Assembly (NCBI RefSeq): GCF_050624435.1
Contig: NC_134537.1
Span: 12,148,584-12,212,583, forward strand
DNA length: 64,000 bases
Direction: 5' to 3'
Origin: Tenrec ecaudatus
Taxonomy: Eukaryota > Chordata > Mammalia > Afrosoricida > Tenrecidae
Part shown: positions 34,885 through 46,121 of the stretch, piece after piece
Layout: each line of letters starts with the position of its first letter
How positions within the stretch are numbered: position 1 is the first letter of the stretch
Notes under the pieces: generated by a model
What the model was told of the DNA's origin: nothing
Database searches by the model: none
What the model saw: only the letters and a program-made list of their open reading frames with translations
Position numbers and translations under genes: made by a program

Positions 34885-36220
34885 GTAAGGGCTTCTCTCA
34901 CCTTTGGGAGAGGAAGTCTCCACCCCACCCAGCAGTGGGGGGGGGGATCTTCCTGCACCCTGGGGTCCTGGGGGATGTGTCAACCCAATCGGTTGCTCAC
35001 TCCGTGAATGAAGAAGAAGAAGGAAAAAAAATCGAAATCACCTTTCTAACACCGTCTTTGTGTTTTCCATGGCGTTTACTAGAGAGGCTAATGAAAACCA
35101 CAGCTGCAGAGCTTGCAGAGAGAGCAAGCTGTTCAGCAGGGTCCCCAGAGGTGTTGACTCTCTACAAACTACCTGCTCTCCTCAAGAGCACAGATCTTGA
35201 GGTTGAAGAAGGGTAGGAAATGGTGGCAAGAAGCCTTAAAATTCATAAAAAGAATTCCTCAGAAGGTGGTCCTGGGACCCCGAGAGTCCCCCAAACCTAT
35301 TTGAGTGGTTTAGAGGATTCATGCAGTCAAAACGCCTTCATGATAATGCTTATAAATCCTTCATCCTTTTGCTCACGTGGGAATGCGAGGAGAAGAAAAG
35401 TGAATCCCAGCAGTGACTGTGCAGTGCAGGCAATTGCTGTGGGGGCTGTGTTACTGCTCAAAGAGCCCCTGGCACAGGTGTTTACGTGTCCCTGTGTTCT
35501 AAATTTTTCCCTCAGCTTGAGTTTTTCTAACACAGCCAACATCTGTATATCCCACATAAAGCAAAACTCCCAGTTCTTTAAGAATTAGAAACGCTTGGGG
35601 GCCATGGGTTCGAACAAGAACGGCTCCACGCCAATTACCCTGTCCGAATGGTATCTTGAGCGTTCTGTACAGTGGGGGGAATGGTGCATGGGGGTTTAGG
35701 ACTTTGGAGGGAATCAGCCATCTCAAAGAAGGGCTGTAGAAAACCTAAAATGATGCTAGGCTCTCTGCCTTGCTCCTCCACCCTGCCAAGAGCCCTCACT
35801 TTGCAGGGGTCCGGAGAAGGTGTACAAGGAGGAGGTCTAGAAGGGGCAGATGGAAAGAGCATCGCAGGTCAGAGGGAGTCCTCTAGTCATAAGGGCACTC
35901 AAAATTTCCCCCAAAGGCCCTCTTCTGCTGCCAGAATCCTCACCCCGGGGGTAGTGCTTCATACCAGCCTCTGGACTAGCTGCCTGCCCGTAGGACTCAG
36001 CGTTCCACAGGACTCAGCTTGCCAGGGGCTGGGATCTTTCCAAGGTGGTCAGGATGAGCTACTTAGGCCCCGAGGCTCCCAGCTCTCTGGCTCCCATTGC
36101 CTCGTGATGTCCAGAGTCTGTCCTGTGGGTGACCTAAGCTGACAGCACGCACTGCTCAACAGCACGGCTGTGCACGGAGGCTTGTTTCTCACTGGAGGTC
36201 CCCCTTCTGCTTTGTTTTAG
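34885..36220 (+). other. SCN10A: SCN10A intron 1 (GT-AG)
   Basis: A 1,336-bp intron between the two recognised exons, starting GTAAGG and ending TTTTAG. It contains no recognisable young SINE or L1. It holds one copy of an exact 26-bp sequence (35,633-35,658) that recurs beyond exon 2 at 36,667-36,692. The open frames inside it show no family resemblance. Confidence 0.92.
35633..35658 (+). repeat. Exact 26-bp direct repeat, copy 1 (intron 1)
   Basis: Begins AATTACCCTGTCCG and ends ATGGTATCTTG; the same 26 bases recur at 36,667-36,692, beyond exon 2. The flanks are not alignable over any length. Confidence 0.95.
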
Positions 36221-36339
36221 ACGTTTATGGTGCTGAACAAAAGGAGGACTATTTCCCGGTTTAGTGCCACCAGGGCCCTGTGGCTCTTCACGCCTTTCCA
36301 CCGGATCCGAAGGACGGCCATCAAAGTGTCCGTCCACTC
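36221..36339 (+). CDS. SCN10A: SCN10A (Nav1.8) second coding exon
   Basis: The 119-bp exon follows a TTTGTTTTAG acceptor and reads in phase 0 from exon 1: [20 protein letters not shown], then [19 protein letters not shown] plus the first two bases of a Ser codon. It is the conserved Nav segment between the N-terminal tail and S1 of domain I, and 119 bp with phase 2 at the end is the size I recall for sodium-channel genes. From memory of human Nav1.8, this copy differs at a few positions (KRR for KGR; TPFHR for SPFNL), all compatible with a live orthologue: no stop or frameshift. It ends at 36,339, directly before ATATCCTTT, a U12-type AT-AC donor rather than GT. The S1-encoding third exon is not found in the rest of the window. 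Confidence 0.96.
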
Positions 36340-36348
36340 ATATCCTTT
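36340..36348 (+). promoter_or_regulatory. SCN10A: U12-type 5' splice site (ATATCCTTT)
   Basis: The nine bases after ..GTCCACTC are a perfect match to the U12 AT-AC donor consensus recognised by U11/U12 snRNPs. No GT donor that keeps the conserved reading frame is present at the expected exon end. Confidence 0.93.
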
Positions 36349-36666
36349 GCAGTTGGTCTCTTCCACCCGTTAGAATCAGGCCTTGTGTTTAATGTCTTCT
36401 TCAAAGGCTGGTAATTGAATCCCGAGATAAGGATCCCATTAAAGTTTAAAAAATTGTTCCTTTAATGTGCTTGACACCCCACAGCCACCCCTCCAAACAC
36501 AGAAGAGCTCAGAGGCATGAGGCTCACCTCAGAGTAATCCAGACACAACGTAGAAAATGTCCTTTTTGATGAAAGAAGCTTTGACTGAGACCCCTAGGAA
36601 CATTCTCCCCATGGGATGTAACCGACTATTCCCATCCACCTCCCTGCACAGCAGAGTAGGGGCCCT

Positions 36667-36692
36667 AATTACCCTGTCCGAATGGTATCTTG
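36667..36692 (+). repeat. Exact 26-bp direct repeat, copy 2 (intron 2)
   Basis: Identical to 35,633-35,658, in the same orientation, 1,034 bp away. Confidence 0.95.
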
Positions 36693-37026
36693 CCTTCTTT
36701 GGGCAGGTGGGATAGGCATGAATGTTACAGTGTGCCTGAGTCATGTCGGGAAGAAACAAGAGAGTGACCCCTTCGAGGGGCAAAAAGAACAGCGTGATGG
36801 GCAGAGTCTTGGTCGTGAGGCACTGCCAACCCCACAGGTTGCTTCTGGAGAACTAGCATGCTAAAAATACCAGCAGCCCAAGGCCTCACCATTGGAGAAT
36901 ATAATGCTAACAACACACACATTGGGCAAGTGTCTATATTATAGTAATTCCTTTGGCGAGCTTAAAAAAAAAAGATGTCTTCAGGTTTTAGGGGATTTTA
37001 TTTTGGTTGGTTGGTTGGTTGATTGT

Positions 37027-37028
<2 letters not shown>

Positions 37029-37077
<49 letters not shown>
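37029..37077 (+). repeat. (TG)n microsatellite
   Basis: About 24 TG units in SCN10A intron 2; preceded by a short (TTGG)n run at 36,995-37,020. Confidence 0.98.
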
Positions 37078-37079
<2 letters not shown>

Positions 37080-37539
37080 CAAGTCAAGTCTAACCCGTAG
37101 TACAAAGAGACATTGGCTTGGTTTCCAAGGGTCTCCCCCTGGTGACCGTCCAAATGGAACGTTCCTAAGGATTAATTGAGCCTTGCTTCCAAGTGGTTGA
37201 TTTTTTTTTTAAGGCCTTGCCTCCACTGCCTGTCAGATGGTAGCCAGCCTCTTCCTAGAGGACACCAGTCGAAAGAAAACCAAAAGCCCTGACTCCTCGG
37301 CTCAGGAGAAGCTTAGTGGGATGCCTAGACTGTCGATGGGAAACACTGCATTGCTCATAAATGTGCCTCACCTTTTTTTCCTTAAATAGACTTCATTTTT
37401 ATGGCTAACCAGGTTGTGTTATAGTTTCCTAATTGAAGCTGGAGTCTCTCAATTCCATAGAAGAATATGTAATGATAATCATAGGCTTTCACTTGCTAAA
37501 TTCCAATTCAGGGTCAACATTGTCCTGGGTAAAGAGCCC

Positions 37540-37640
37540 CTAGAAGCAGGTAATACCATCCCCATTCTGAAGATGATGAGACTGACTTCTGGAGGCGTTA
37601 AGTAAATTGTTCCAGATCATACACCCAGTTAAGAGGTCAT
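37540..37640 (-). mobile_element. MIR SINE fragment, antisense
   Basis: 'TACCATCCCCATTCTGAAGATGATGAGACTG.. GTTAAGTAAATTGTTCCAGATCATAC' is antisense MIR. Confidence 0.6.
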
Positions 37641-37699
37641 CCTGCCTCGAGCAATCCCTGGAGTGAAGAAACAGGGAATTAATGGAAATGAACTAGAGT

Positions 37700-38470
37700 A
37701 ATTATCTTTTCAGCTTATCATCACCACTTGGGGTTTTAGATATACATATATATGCAATTACATAAAAAGTATAAATAAAGAGATGCAGCAAAGGTACAAA
37801 ATCCTATCCATGGAAGCTGGTTGAATTTCATCCAAATCATAAGAAATGGCTAATTAGAAATAAAAATCTCTTTAAAGGACTAAGTGACCAGTGAATAGCC
37901 TTTTCATCTTGAGAGCTGATGAGTAAATGATTGTGTAGTACAGTCACAGCTTGACAGAAAGGCTGCATTTTATATATTTAAACTCGTGAACTTGGTAGCT
38001 CCAGCCCTAAAAAATACTCCTCAATGTATGCAATTTTCAGGGCCCTATTATTCATATGTCATCTAAAATATAATTGCAATCATGTTTGCTATCATGGTTC
38101 TCATAAGCAATATCAAACATAATCTCCCATACTACTTATAAAGGTCTATGGCTTTGGAGACAAGATTTTTAACTTAATCCTTGAGTTAACAGGGTCCCCT
38201 ATGTGAACACATTTCTAAATTTAATTATAAGCCAACAGGAAAATGTGGCTTAATTAGTAGAATTTCCCTTTTCAAAATAGTCATGTTCCTAAGTAACTAT
38301 AAAGCAGGGCACATAAAAGGCATTTACAGAACACAAAAATAGATCTAAAATACTTCTGCTCAAATTGAAATGATGAAGGATGAGTGCTGCACTTGCTCTG
38401 TAGGTCAAATTTATCTTCAGACTTTGTTTTTCTGTAGGAAGTAATTAAGAACCCAGCTAATTCTCAGAAA
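37700..38470. other. AT-rich, repeat-free segment in intron 2
   Basis: About 770 bp without recognisable transposon sequence, in an intron otherwise crowded with them. Several TAATT/ATTA cores are present (for example near 38,070, 38,222 and 38,252). It could be a conserved non-coding element; this is inferred from composition only. Confidence 0.3.
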
Positions 38471-38964
38471 AAGAAAAAAATGTCCAAACGGAGAAGTTTA
38501 CCTCTGGGTTCTCTCCACCAGCATTGCTTCCTGTCAACTCACCTCCTTCCACACTCCTCCAGTCTCAGGGTCTCCTTTAAACCCATTGCCGGCCTTCTGC
38601 CCCTAAGATTCTCCTCTTTGGCTATCCAGAGTTCCCCCCAAGACAGTCTAATCCCATTCAGAGAGTTCTTCAGCCAGCATCTCCCTTCTCTGAACCTGCT
38701 CTGCCATTGCAAGACCAAAGTGCATCCTCTGCATAACTGGTCTCAGTTACATTAGGAAGCCAATGCAATGATGATGGTTGAGTGACTTCCCAGGAGTGCT
38801 CACTTTCCCTAATCTGTAACTTCCTAAGAAAACCCTTGCTATCTCTCAAGATTAAAAGAGACAATTGGTAGATGAAATTTCATGGTTGAATAGAAAAATG
38901 AAGGCATTTGTTGCAGAAGGATAGTTTGGAAAAGGGATTCCATCTCCTTCCATCTGCCTCAGGG

Positions 38965-39060
38965 ATCTGAGTCCCTACTTCAGCAGCATAATTAACTACT
39001 TGTGTGACCTTGGAAAAGTTATTTGTCAACCTGTTGTCTCAGTTCCAATCACAGATCATA
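38965..39060 (+). mobile_element. MIR SINE fragment
   Basis: 'TTAACTACTTGTGTGACCTTGGAAAAGTTATTTGTCAACCTGTTGTCTCAG' is the MIR core. Confidence 0.65.
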
Positions 39061-39750
39061 ATATCCACCTGAAAAGTCAAAATCTTTAGGTCAATCATCT
39101 AAATAGTCATATGTGGACCAAGCACACACCCCAGGGTAGACATTCAGATAGTGTTAATAATGATCAGGTCATAAGACCATAGTTTTGATACGAGATGGGA
39201 ACTATAAATTCAATCATTGATGATGAAGTGATCAAGATGATCACAGATGAACCCTGGACATACATGGTGACTCCCAGCTTTTCCTTAACACTCGCCCCTC
39301 AGATGGTTCACCTTCTTTATTACGATCACAATTTTGGTCAACTGTGCGTGCATGACCCAAACGGAACTTCCAGATAAACTTGAGTGAGTAGATTTTTATC
39401 ACTGCTGTTGTGTCTCCTCCCTTTTTCGTCCTCTTCCTTCCACTTATGTAGTGGTCTTGCTCTTCTGTTTATCTACCAGATCTCATGTGAGCAATGCTAA
39501 GTCCTATTGCTCTTCTGGATTTTTGGTGATTGGGTCTCTTCTTCTCTGTGGCATTTTTGTTTCATAAACTCCGCCCCTTCATTTTGCAACTTCAAACAGA
39601 TATAGATTGGTGGTTCCCAGACTCAACTACACATTGAGTTCCTTTGGGAAGACTTGGAAAGTACCGATGTCTGGATCCCACTTCCCCTCTCCCCAAGTCT
39701 AATTTAATTTTTAATTGGTTGAGAGTGGTTTGGTGTGATGCTCTACCACA

Positions 39751-39751
<1 letters not shown>

Positions 39752-39792
<41 letters not shown>
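39752..39792 (+). repeat. (CA)n microsatellite
   Basis: About 20 CA units. A (TG)13 run lies 330 bp downstream at 40,118-40,143, so the two are complementary. Confidence 0.97.
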
Positions 39793-39794
<2 letters not shown>

Positions 39795-40117
39795 CCACCA
39801 GGTCTACATGTGAATGAAGTCTAGGACAGTCCTACTTGGAAAGAGGAGCATTAGCAAAATTAGCATAGGCCAAATGATTCTGGGACCTACTCCAAATATA
39901 GCCCATCAATGAAGCTGTTTAAGTACCATCGCTTCACAGTTACTTTACATATTCCTAAGATTATTCTAGTTTATGAGAATCCTTTCCCAAAGCATTCTGT
40001 GCCACCCCAAGCTGGGAGAGCTGTCCTCCCCATTTAGGCTTGGTATAACTTTCTGTAGGATCACAAGAGCTCCATAGGGTTTTCCTCTTTTTCTGACCTT
40101 TGGTGAGTATGTATGCA

Positions 40118-40143
40118 TGTGTGTGTGTGTGTGTGTGTGTGTG
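40118..40143 (+). repeat. (TG)13 microsatellite
   Basis: 26 bp of TG, complementary to the CA run at 39.75 kb. Confidence 0.96.
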
Positions 40144-40689
40144 CTGTTTTTAAGAGTCATATGGGCCATCATGGAAAATATGTCGTATGGCAATTAACCA
40201 ATTAAAGAAGAAAGATCATGTCGGCATCTTAATTGATAAAGAAAACCAATGAACCAAAACATGTGGAACGAAACAAAATAATAATAAAAATAGCCTACTT
40301 GCTGGTCTGATGTTGACTTATGGAAACTCTGAGACTGTGGTCCTCCAGACACTCTTCAGAACTGAAGTTACCCTCGTGGTTCAGTTTTTAGTCAAGCAAG
40401 AGACACCGGGGAAATCCACACTCCATAGAACTATCTGCCATAGGAGAGCCAAAGGGCAGAGATGCCCAGGGAGGCAACTCAGGAGCAGGAGAGGGTAAGA
40501 GCCAATGGAAGCAGTCAGCGCAGGGAGCCAGTGGAAAGAATGCTCTTACTCTGTGGGGCTGCCATCAGCATCACCAAATACAATGTGGATCCATTATAAA
40601 ATGAACAGTCCCACTGATCTGTAAACGTTCACTCGAATCACAAGGAAACCATTTTGGGGTTTTTTGTTTGTTTCTTTGTTTTCTAACTT

Positions 40690-41725
40690 TGCTAAATTCC
40701 AATATCTATGTCATATTTGAAACTCTTTGAAAAATAGGAATAGGAGAGCTTGCCTTCTTCTGATAAAACCCACTGCCCTCAAGTCGATTCTCATTCTTAG
40801 CAAACCTGTAAGACAGGGTGGAACTGCTTCTTCAGCATGTCCAAGGCTATAAATCTTGATGGGAGCAGACAGCCTCCTCTTTCTCTCAAGATGAGACTGG
40901 TGGGTTCGAACTGCGGACCTTGTTATTAGCAGCCCAACACTTAACCTGACCCACCACCAGGGCTATGTACTCTGATAAAGGGTATCCACTTAAAAAAAAT
41001 GAAACTAGCAAACATCATACTTCATTGTGAAACATGGAAAGCTTTCTCCATGAGACCAGAATTAAAAATACAGAGATGGGTGTTCTCATTAGTTCTGTTT
41101 AACTTTGTGAAGGAGTCAAACAGCCGCTGCAGTAATCAAGTGTAGTAAGACAAGAAAACGAGAAGATGGAAGAATAAGAAACACACTAAAAAAAATGTGG
41201 CTTACAGATAACATTACTGGGTGTCTAAAATAGTCAGCATAATTTAGAGATAAACCATGAGAATTAATCAAGGGTATAGCATGGTAGCTGAGTATAAACT
41301 ACTATATGTACATCAGTTGTATATGCACACTAGCAGCAAAAAGTAAATAAATCAATTTTTAAAATACAGTCGACAGGAGTATCTTAAAATATAAAACGTG
41401 TGAATAAAATGATCAAGGTATGAGTAAGTTCTCTACCAGGGAAATGATAAAATGTTAAGTGGAATTTTAAAATATAACTGGAGAGATAATATGCTCTTGG
41501 ATTTGAAGTCTCCATATTGTCATGACTCCCTAAAATGACTAATATATTAATGTTAACATATTAATCCCCGGTCAAATCCCTATGGACTTAAAAATATAGA
41601 ACTGACAAACTAATGCTAGCATCAATATGGAATTACAAAGAACACATGATATGGTAACTAAGACGTTTGAGGAGGAAGGACCAGGAGGGAAAACTGGCTC
41701 TACTGGATTCTAAGATTTGCTACAA
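40690..41725 (+). mobile_element. L1 ORF2 (reverse-transcriptase region) remnant with nested SINE
   Basis: Sense, highly decayed L1 ORF2. 'CTGATAAAGGGTATCCACTTAAA', 'GCAAACATCATACTTCATTGTG', 'CTTTCTCCATGAGACCAGAA' and the 'ATGCTCTTGGATTTGAAG' / 'AGATTTGCTACAAA' blocks follow the order of the L1 reverse-transcriptase and C-terminal regions. Multiple stops; no usable frame. An AfroSINE (40,768-40,970) sits inside it with TCTGATAAA duplicated on both sides. Confidence 0.8.
40768..40970 (-). mobile_element. AfroSINE nested in L1 ORF2
   Basis: Antisense order: 'CCCACTGCCCTCAAGTCGATTC.. GACAGGGTGGAACTGC.. GGTGGGTTCGAACTGCGG.. CACCACCAGGGCT'. TCTGATAAA is duplicated at 40,759-40,767 and 40,971-40,979 within L1 coding sequence. 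Confidence 0.93.
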
Positions 41726-41729
41726 ACGA

Positions 41730-41815
41730 AACCACTCCTACTGATCCTTTCCAATGCATAACAACCCGAACTCGGGTTTCCAAGACTGAACATCTTCATG
41801 GGAGGCAAGGATGAC
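41730..41815 (-). mobile_element. AfroSINE fragment, antisense
   Basis: 'CGAAACCACTCCTACTGATCC.. GCATAACAACCC.. GTTTCCAAGACTG' is a diverged AfroSINE 3' part following the L1 ORF2 remnant. Confidence 0.55.
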
Positions 41816-42070
41816 CCTCAATGAAGGATGTCAAAGTATTGGGAACCCCAGTGGAACAGGAAACATCCAACTTCAGAGAACAGACAAGAATCGATGTAGG
41901 TGGTTTCAGACGGAAATACCTTCATGGAAGATGGGAAAATGAAACTTGTAGAAAGGAAAGAAGAAAACAGAAAATGACAATAGGCTCTCTGTGGTCTCGA
42001 GTTAGAGAAAGATCCATTACACAGGGCAGAAGAGGCTCAGGGTAATTAATCAGTAAAACAAAAATAAAAA

Positions 42071-42260
42071 CAAACTCACTGCCATCTCATCCATGTTGAC
42101 TCATCATGCCCCTCTAGAGAAGAGAAGAGCTGCCCCTGTGGGCTTCCCAGTGTCTAATTATTTATGGGAGTCGAAAGCCTATCTTTCTCTGGTGGTTTCT
42201 AACGACTGACCTTGTGGTTCGAAGCCCAACACACAACGACCACGTTATCAGAGGTCCTAC
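42071..42260 (-). mobile_element. AfroSINE, antisense
   Basis: 'CAAACTCACTGCCATCTCATCC.. GAGCTGCCCCTGTGGG.. TGACCTTGTGGTTCGAAGCCC' in reverse AfroSINE order. Confidence 0.85.
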
Positions 42261-42427
42261 ATAACTGATGATATCCTAAAAGTAAGAATGTCCCGTTCAC
42301 CAGCAAACATTTTGCGTGGGAAAAGCAAGCTGTTTGAGTAGATGTTATGTTTTCCACACAGGTATCTGAAAAACGGTGTACACCCAGAATGCAAACCAGC
42401 TACAAAAGCCAGAGCAATCCAGTCTAA

Positions 42428-43277
42428 TTTTTATAATAAATCATTTTATTGGGGGCCCTGACAGCTCTTATAACAATCTGTACATCAATTGTAGCAAGCA
42501 CATTTGTTCATATATTGCTGTCATTATTTCCAAAACATTTTCTTTCTATTTGAGCCCTTGGTATCAGCTCCTCTTTAATCCCTTCCCTACCACACCCTTG
42601 ATAATTTTTCATATTTTACATTATCTGCTGTCTGCCTTCACCCACATTTCTGTTGTTCATCCTGGGATAGGGGATTGTATGTTATCACTGTGATGGGTTT
42701 CCCCTTTCTCCCCCTTCTCCCCCCACTTTGGGTCTACCCTCCTGTTATCACTGCTCTCATTATTGGTCCTGAGGGGTTTATCTGTCCTGAATTCTATGTG
42801 TCCAGAGCTCTTATCTCTACCATTGTACATGCTCTGGTCTAGCCAGATTTGCAAGATAGAACTGGGGTAATGATAGTGGGGTGGGGAGCATCACAGGACT
42901 AGAGGAATGTTGTGTTTGGCTGGCTCATCTCTTCCTTGTGACCCTTCTGTGAGGGGATGTCCAATTGTCTACAGATGGGCTTTGGGTCTCCATTCTAAGC
43001 CCCCTCGTTCACATCAATATATTTGTTTGTTTGAGATCTTCTGATGCCTGATACCTGATCCCATTTACACCTTGTGATCCCACGGGTTGGTGTCCTTCCT
43101 CCATGTGGGCTTTGTTGCTTCCCTGCTAGATGGCTGCTTGCTTAACTTCAATCCTTTAAGACCCCAGATGCTATATCTTCTAATAGCCAGGCACCAGCAG
43201 CTTTCTTCACCACATTCGCTTATGCACCCATTTTGTCTTCAGCAATCATGTTGGAAAAGTGAGCACCACAGAATCCC
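42428..43277 (-). mobile_element. 5'-truncated L1, antisense to SCN10A
   Basis: It starts with AATAAATCATTTTATTGGGG and carries the same 3'UTR blocks as the other young L1 copies. Target-site duplication AGCAATCCA is seen at 42,413-42,421 and again at 43,278-43,286, with the following bases also similar. About 0.85 kb of 3' end; no coding sequence. Confidence 0.88.
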
Positions 43278-43530
43278 AGCAATCCATTTTAAAATGAGCA
43301 AAAAACTCGAATGAAAATGATAACAATGGCCGATGAGGCATGTGAGAATTTTCGTAACTTGTTTCATAATGGAGGAAAGGCGAATTAAACCCACAATGAT
43401 AACTTATTCTCTGACAATTTTAAAGTGTGAGAATACAAAGTTTTGGGCAAAGGAAGCTCGCAATGCTGTGGTGACGACTTTGGGAAGCAGTTGGCTTTAG
43501 CTGTCAAAGCGTTTATACCTCCCCCTCCCT

Positions 43531-43714
43531 CATGATCATTTAGTACATTCAGATCCACAGTGACCCTAGGGACAGGGGTAGAACTGTCCTTTTGGGTTTA
43601 CAATGCAGTACATCTTTACGGGAGCAGAAAGTCTCCTCTTCCACCCTGGGAGTGGCTGGTGGGTACAAAGGACTAACTTCATTCCCAATGTGTAACTCAC
43701 AAGCTAGGCCAGTG
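43531..43714 (-). mobile_element. AfroSINE, antisense, first of a pair
   Basis: 'AGATCCACAGTGACCCTAGGGACAGGGG.. CATCTTTACGGGAGCAGAAAGTC.. GGTGGGTACAAAGGAC', followed at once by a second SINE. Confidence 0.82.
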
Positions 43715-43723
43715 CTTCTCTCC

Positions 43724-43853
43724 CCGCCATGAGTCCATCCCGACCCAGAGAGACCAAAGCCTCGTCTTTTCCCTGTGGAGCGGATGGTAGTTTCAAACTA
43801 CTGACCTTGCAGTGCACATCCCAATGCACAAAGGCTACGCCACTAGGCCTCCT
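43724..43853 (-). mobile_element. AfroSINE, antisense, second of a pair
   Basis: 'AGTCCATCCCGACCCAGAGAGAC.. GTGGAGCGGATGGTAGTTTC.. CCTTGCAGTGCACATCC.. ACGCCACTAGG', internally shortened. Confidence 0.75.
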
Positions 43854-44104
43854 CCCTATGATCCTCTGTTTACACAGCTACAAACACTCCACAGAAGCAT
43901 GTGTGTGCGAGCACATTTGAACCACGGTTTAAGAACTCGTACACAAAAAGCCCCACAGTGGAAATAACCAATATGGTCCATAAATCTCTGAGTATATTAA
44001 GTACTCCTATTATTTTCTTAGAATAGAATCATGTACAGCAATAAACATGCATAAGCTATATAGCTCCCAACCCCAAAGAGGCCGTGGGTAATGCAAAACA
44101 CTTA

Positions 44105-44550
44105 CTGTAGGGCTGGGCGGTTAACCAAATGGTTAGAGGTTCTAGTCTAACCAGAGTTGTCTCAGAAGAAAGGCCAATCTGCTTCTAAAAAAAGCAGGCT
44201 TCAAAAAATGTTTTAATTATTAATTGGGAGTTCATACCTATATCATACTATGCCATAGTTCAATCACATCAAGCAGAATTGTACATTTGCTACCACAGTC
44301 AGTTTGTAAACATTCTTTTTCTTCCTGGACTCCTTGACATGATCTCCCTTCTCATACACACCCCCCACCACTGTACTCCATAATCCCCCCAAAACCCTTA
44401 TTCTACTTGCTGTACCTACAGGTTCACCAATCCTGGGTTTCATATACCAAAACACAAAACAACATACAACACAGCTTCAAGAGCCCAGTTCTCCGCTCTG
44501 ACATACATGGGGACACCATGAGTTAGCTCAATAACAACTGGTTTTTATGC
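44105..44550 (+). mobile_element. AfroSINE split by an old L1 3' end
   Basis: Head part at about 44,105-44,204 ('GGGCTGGGCGGTTAACCAAATGG.. GAAGAAAGGCCAATCTGC') and tail part at about 44,470-44,550 ('GTTCTCCGCTCTGACATAC.. ACACCATGAGTTAGCTC'), with an antisense L1 3' end between them. Confidence 0.65.
44205..44470 (-). mobile_element. Old L1M-type 3' end, antisense, inside an AfroSINE
   Basis: 'AATTATTAATTGGGAGTTCATACCTATATCATAC.. CAATCACATCAAGCAGAATTG.. CTACAGGTTCACCAATCCTGGGTTTCATAT' is the same antisense L1 3' type as at 22.4 kb. AfroSINE 5' sequence precedes it and AfroSINE 3' sequence follows it. Confidence 0.7.
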
Positions 44551-46121
44551 ACACGAGGATGTCTTTTAGTTTTTTTACATGATTGATAAAATTATTTATG
44601 GCTATGGGGGAACATGAAACTGACATGATACTGGGGGTATCACAGTCAAGGATGACTTTAGATTTTATTTTTAATTGTTTGACTTTAGGTTTTATTACAA
44701 AATGAGGACGCACAGGGAAATGTCACATCTCAAAATATCAAGTGTTGACCTGTGCAGTCATTAGCTGGTCTTCCCTTTGTTTTTTATTTTTTTGAACCAT
44801 GATTTCTGAAACAAAAAGTCACTGGAGAGAAAACGTTATTAAATGCCAAGAATGAAGATTCCAGGAAGCCAAAGAAGGCACCCAGCAGTCCAGGGCTGAC
44901 ATCAGGGGCCCAGAGTAGAACTGCACATTCTTTCCCCACAACAATGGGTTTATCAGTCCTTTGCCCCTTCATCTGACGTTCTTGTCAATGCAAACCTTGT
45001 GTGGTTATATTCATGGGACTCTGGAGGGACTTAGGAGCACAATGCTAAATGCCATCAATTTCAGTTGGGTGGCTATAAAATGGAGCTAGCTTGGTGTTAA
45101 TAAATTGCATAAAAATAGTAGAATCAGAAGCTCCTGGGGTAAAAATCTGGTTGACCAGTGGCTTTTGCTACTTTTTCCCCCTGACCTATTCTATTGAACT
45201 GCACTGCAAACTTATTTTCATTTCCCAGATCTGGAAGAGCTGTTTTCTCATGACGATAATAGTATTCCAACACGCCGAGCAGTCAGTGGCTAGCAAACAG
45301 CCCATGTGAGTAGCCGGCCATGGCCGCTATGTATCCTGTAGAATCAACGAGGGTTGCCAAAAACCTAACCCACTTTGAAATTATCTAATTTGAACGAGCA
45401 CCACCATTTTTGCCTTTGCTCAGCTACCAAATAGGAACACAGCAGGAAGACTACTACATCCACAAACCAGGTACCCAAACTCCAGATCCCTGCCTTCCAA
45501 AATTAGGAACAACAAGGGACACTTTCTTCAAATAACAGTGGCAACCTAAATTTCTTTTAAAAAATTTTAAGTCAAGTTCACTACAAAGCATATGAGCAAT
45601 CGATAAAAATCACCACCACTATTAACCTAAGGTAATCCCTTAGGTTTACCCAAATCCTCTGCGTCTTCAAGAAGGATCAAGAGCTATTCTTAAGGTTGAA
45701 GAAATAGTCTAAACCCCAAAATATCCTGGGACCATTTTCAGTATTATCACTGGTACCACCTACTTGGCATAGCTTTGCCAGCAAGTTAGCATAGCTGCAT
45801 ACCCCACCAGGAAGGAGAGGTATAAATGAGGCCAAAATAGTGACATACACATTTGAGGGGGGAAGGTATTTAAAATATTTAAAAGAAAATCAAAGAAGAC
45901 CAAAAGTATTTCTTTTCTTTGACTGTGATCCCCACCCAAACAAACAAACAAAAAAAGTCGGGGCGGGGGCAGGATTTGCCAGTACAGCCAGTCCTCAGGG
46001 TTTGCCATTTAAACTCTTGATAAATCAGTCCAAATCCTTAAGGGTACAAAACTTCCTGGTTAGATCAAGGTGAAGAAAATCCATTTGGGGATAGTTATTC
46101 AAGATGAAGGAAGGTGTGTCT

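Noticed and set aside
35633-35658. Similarity of the 26-bp repeat's start (ATTACCCTGT) to part of an I-SceI site
   Set aside because: Only ten bases agree, and the rest of the site does not match; no vector sequence is seen around it.
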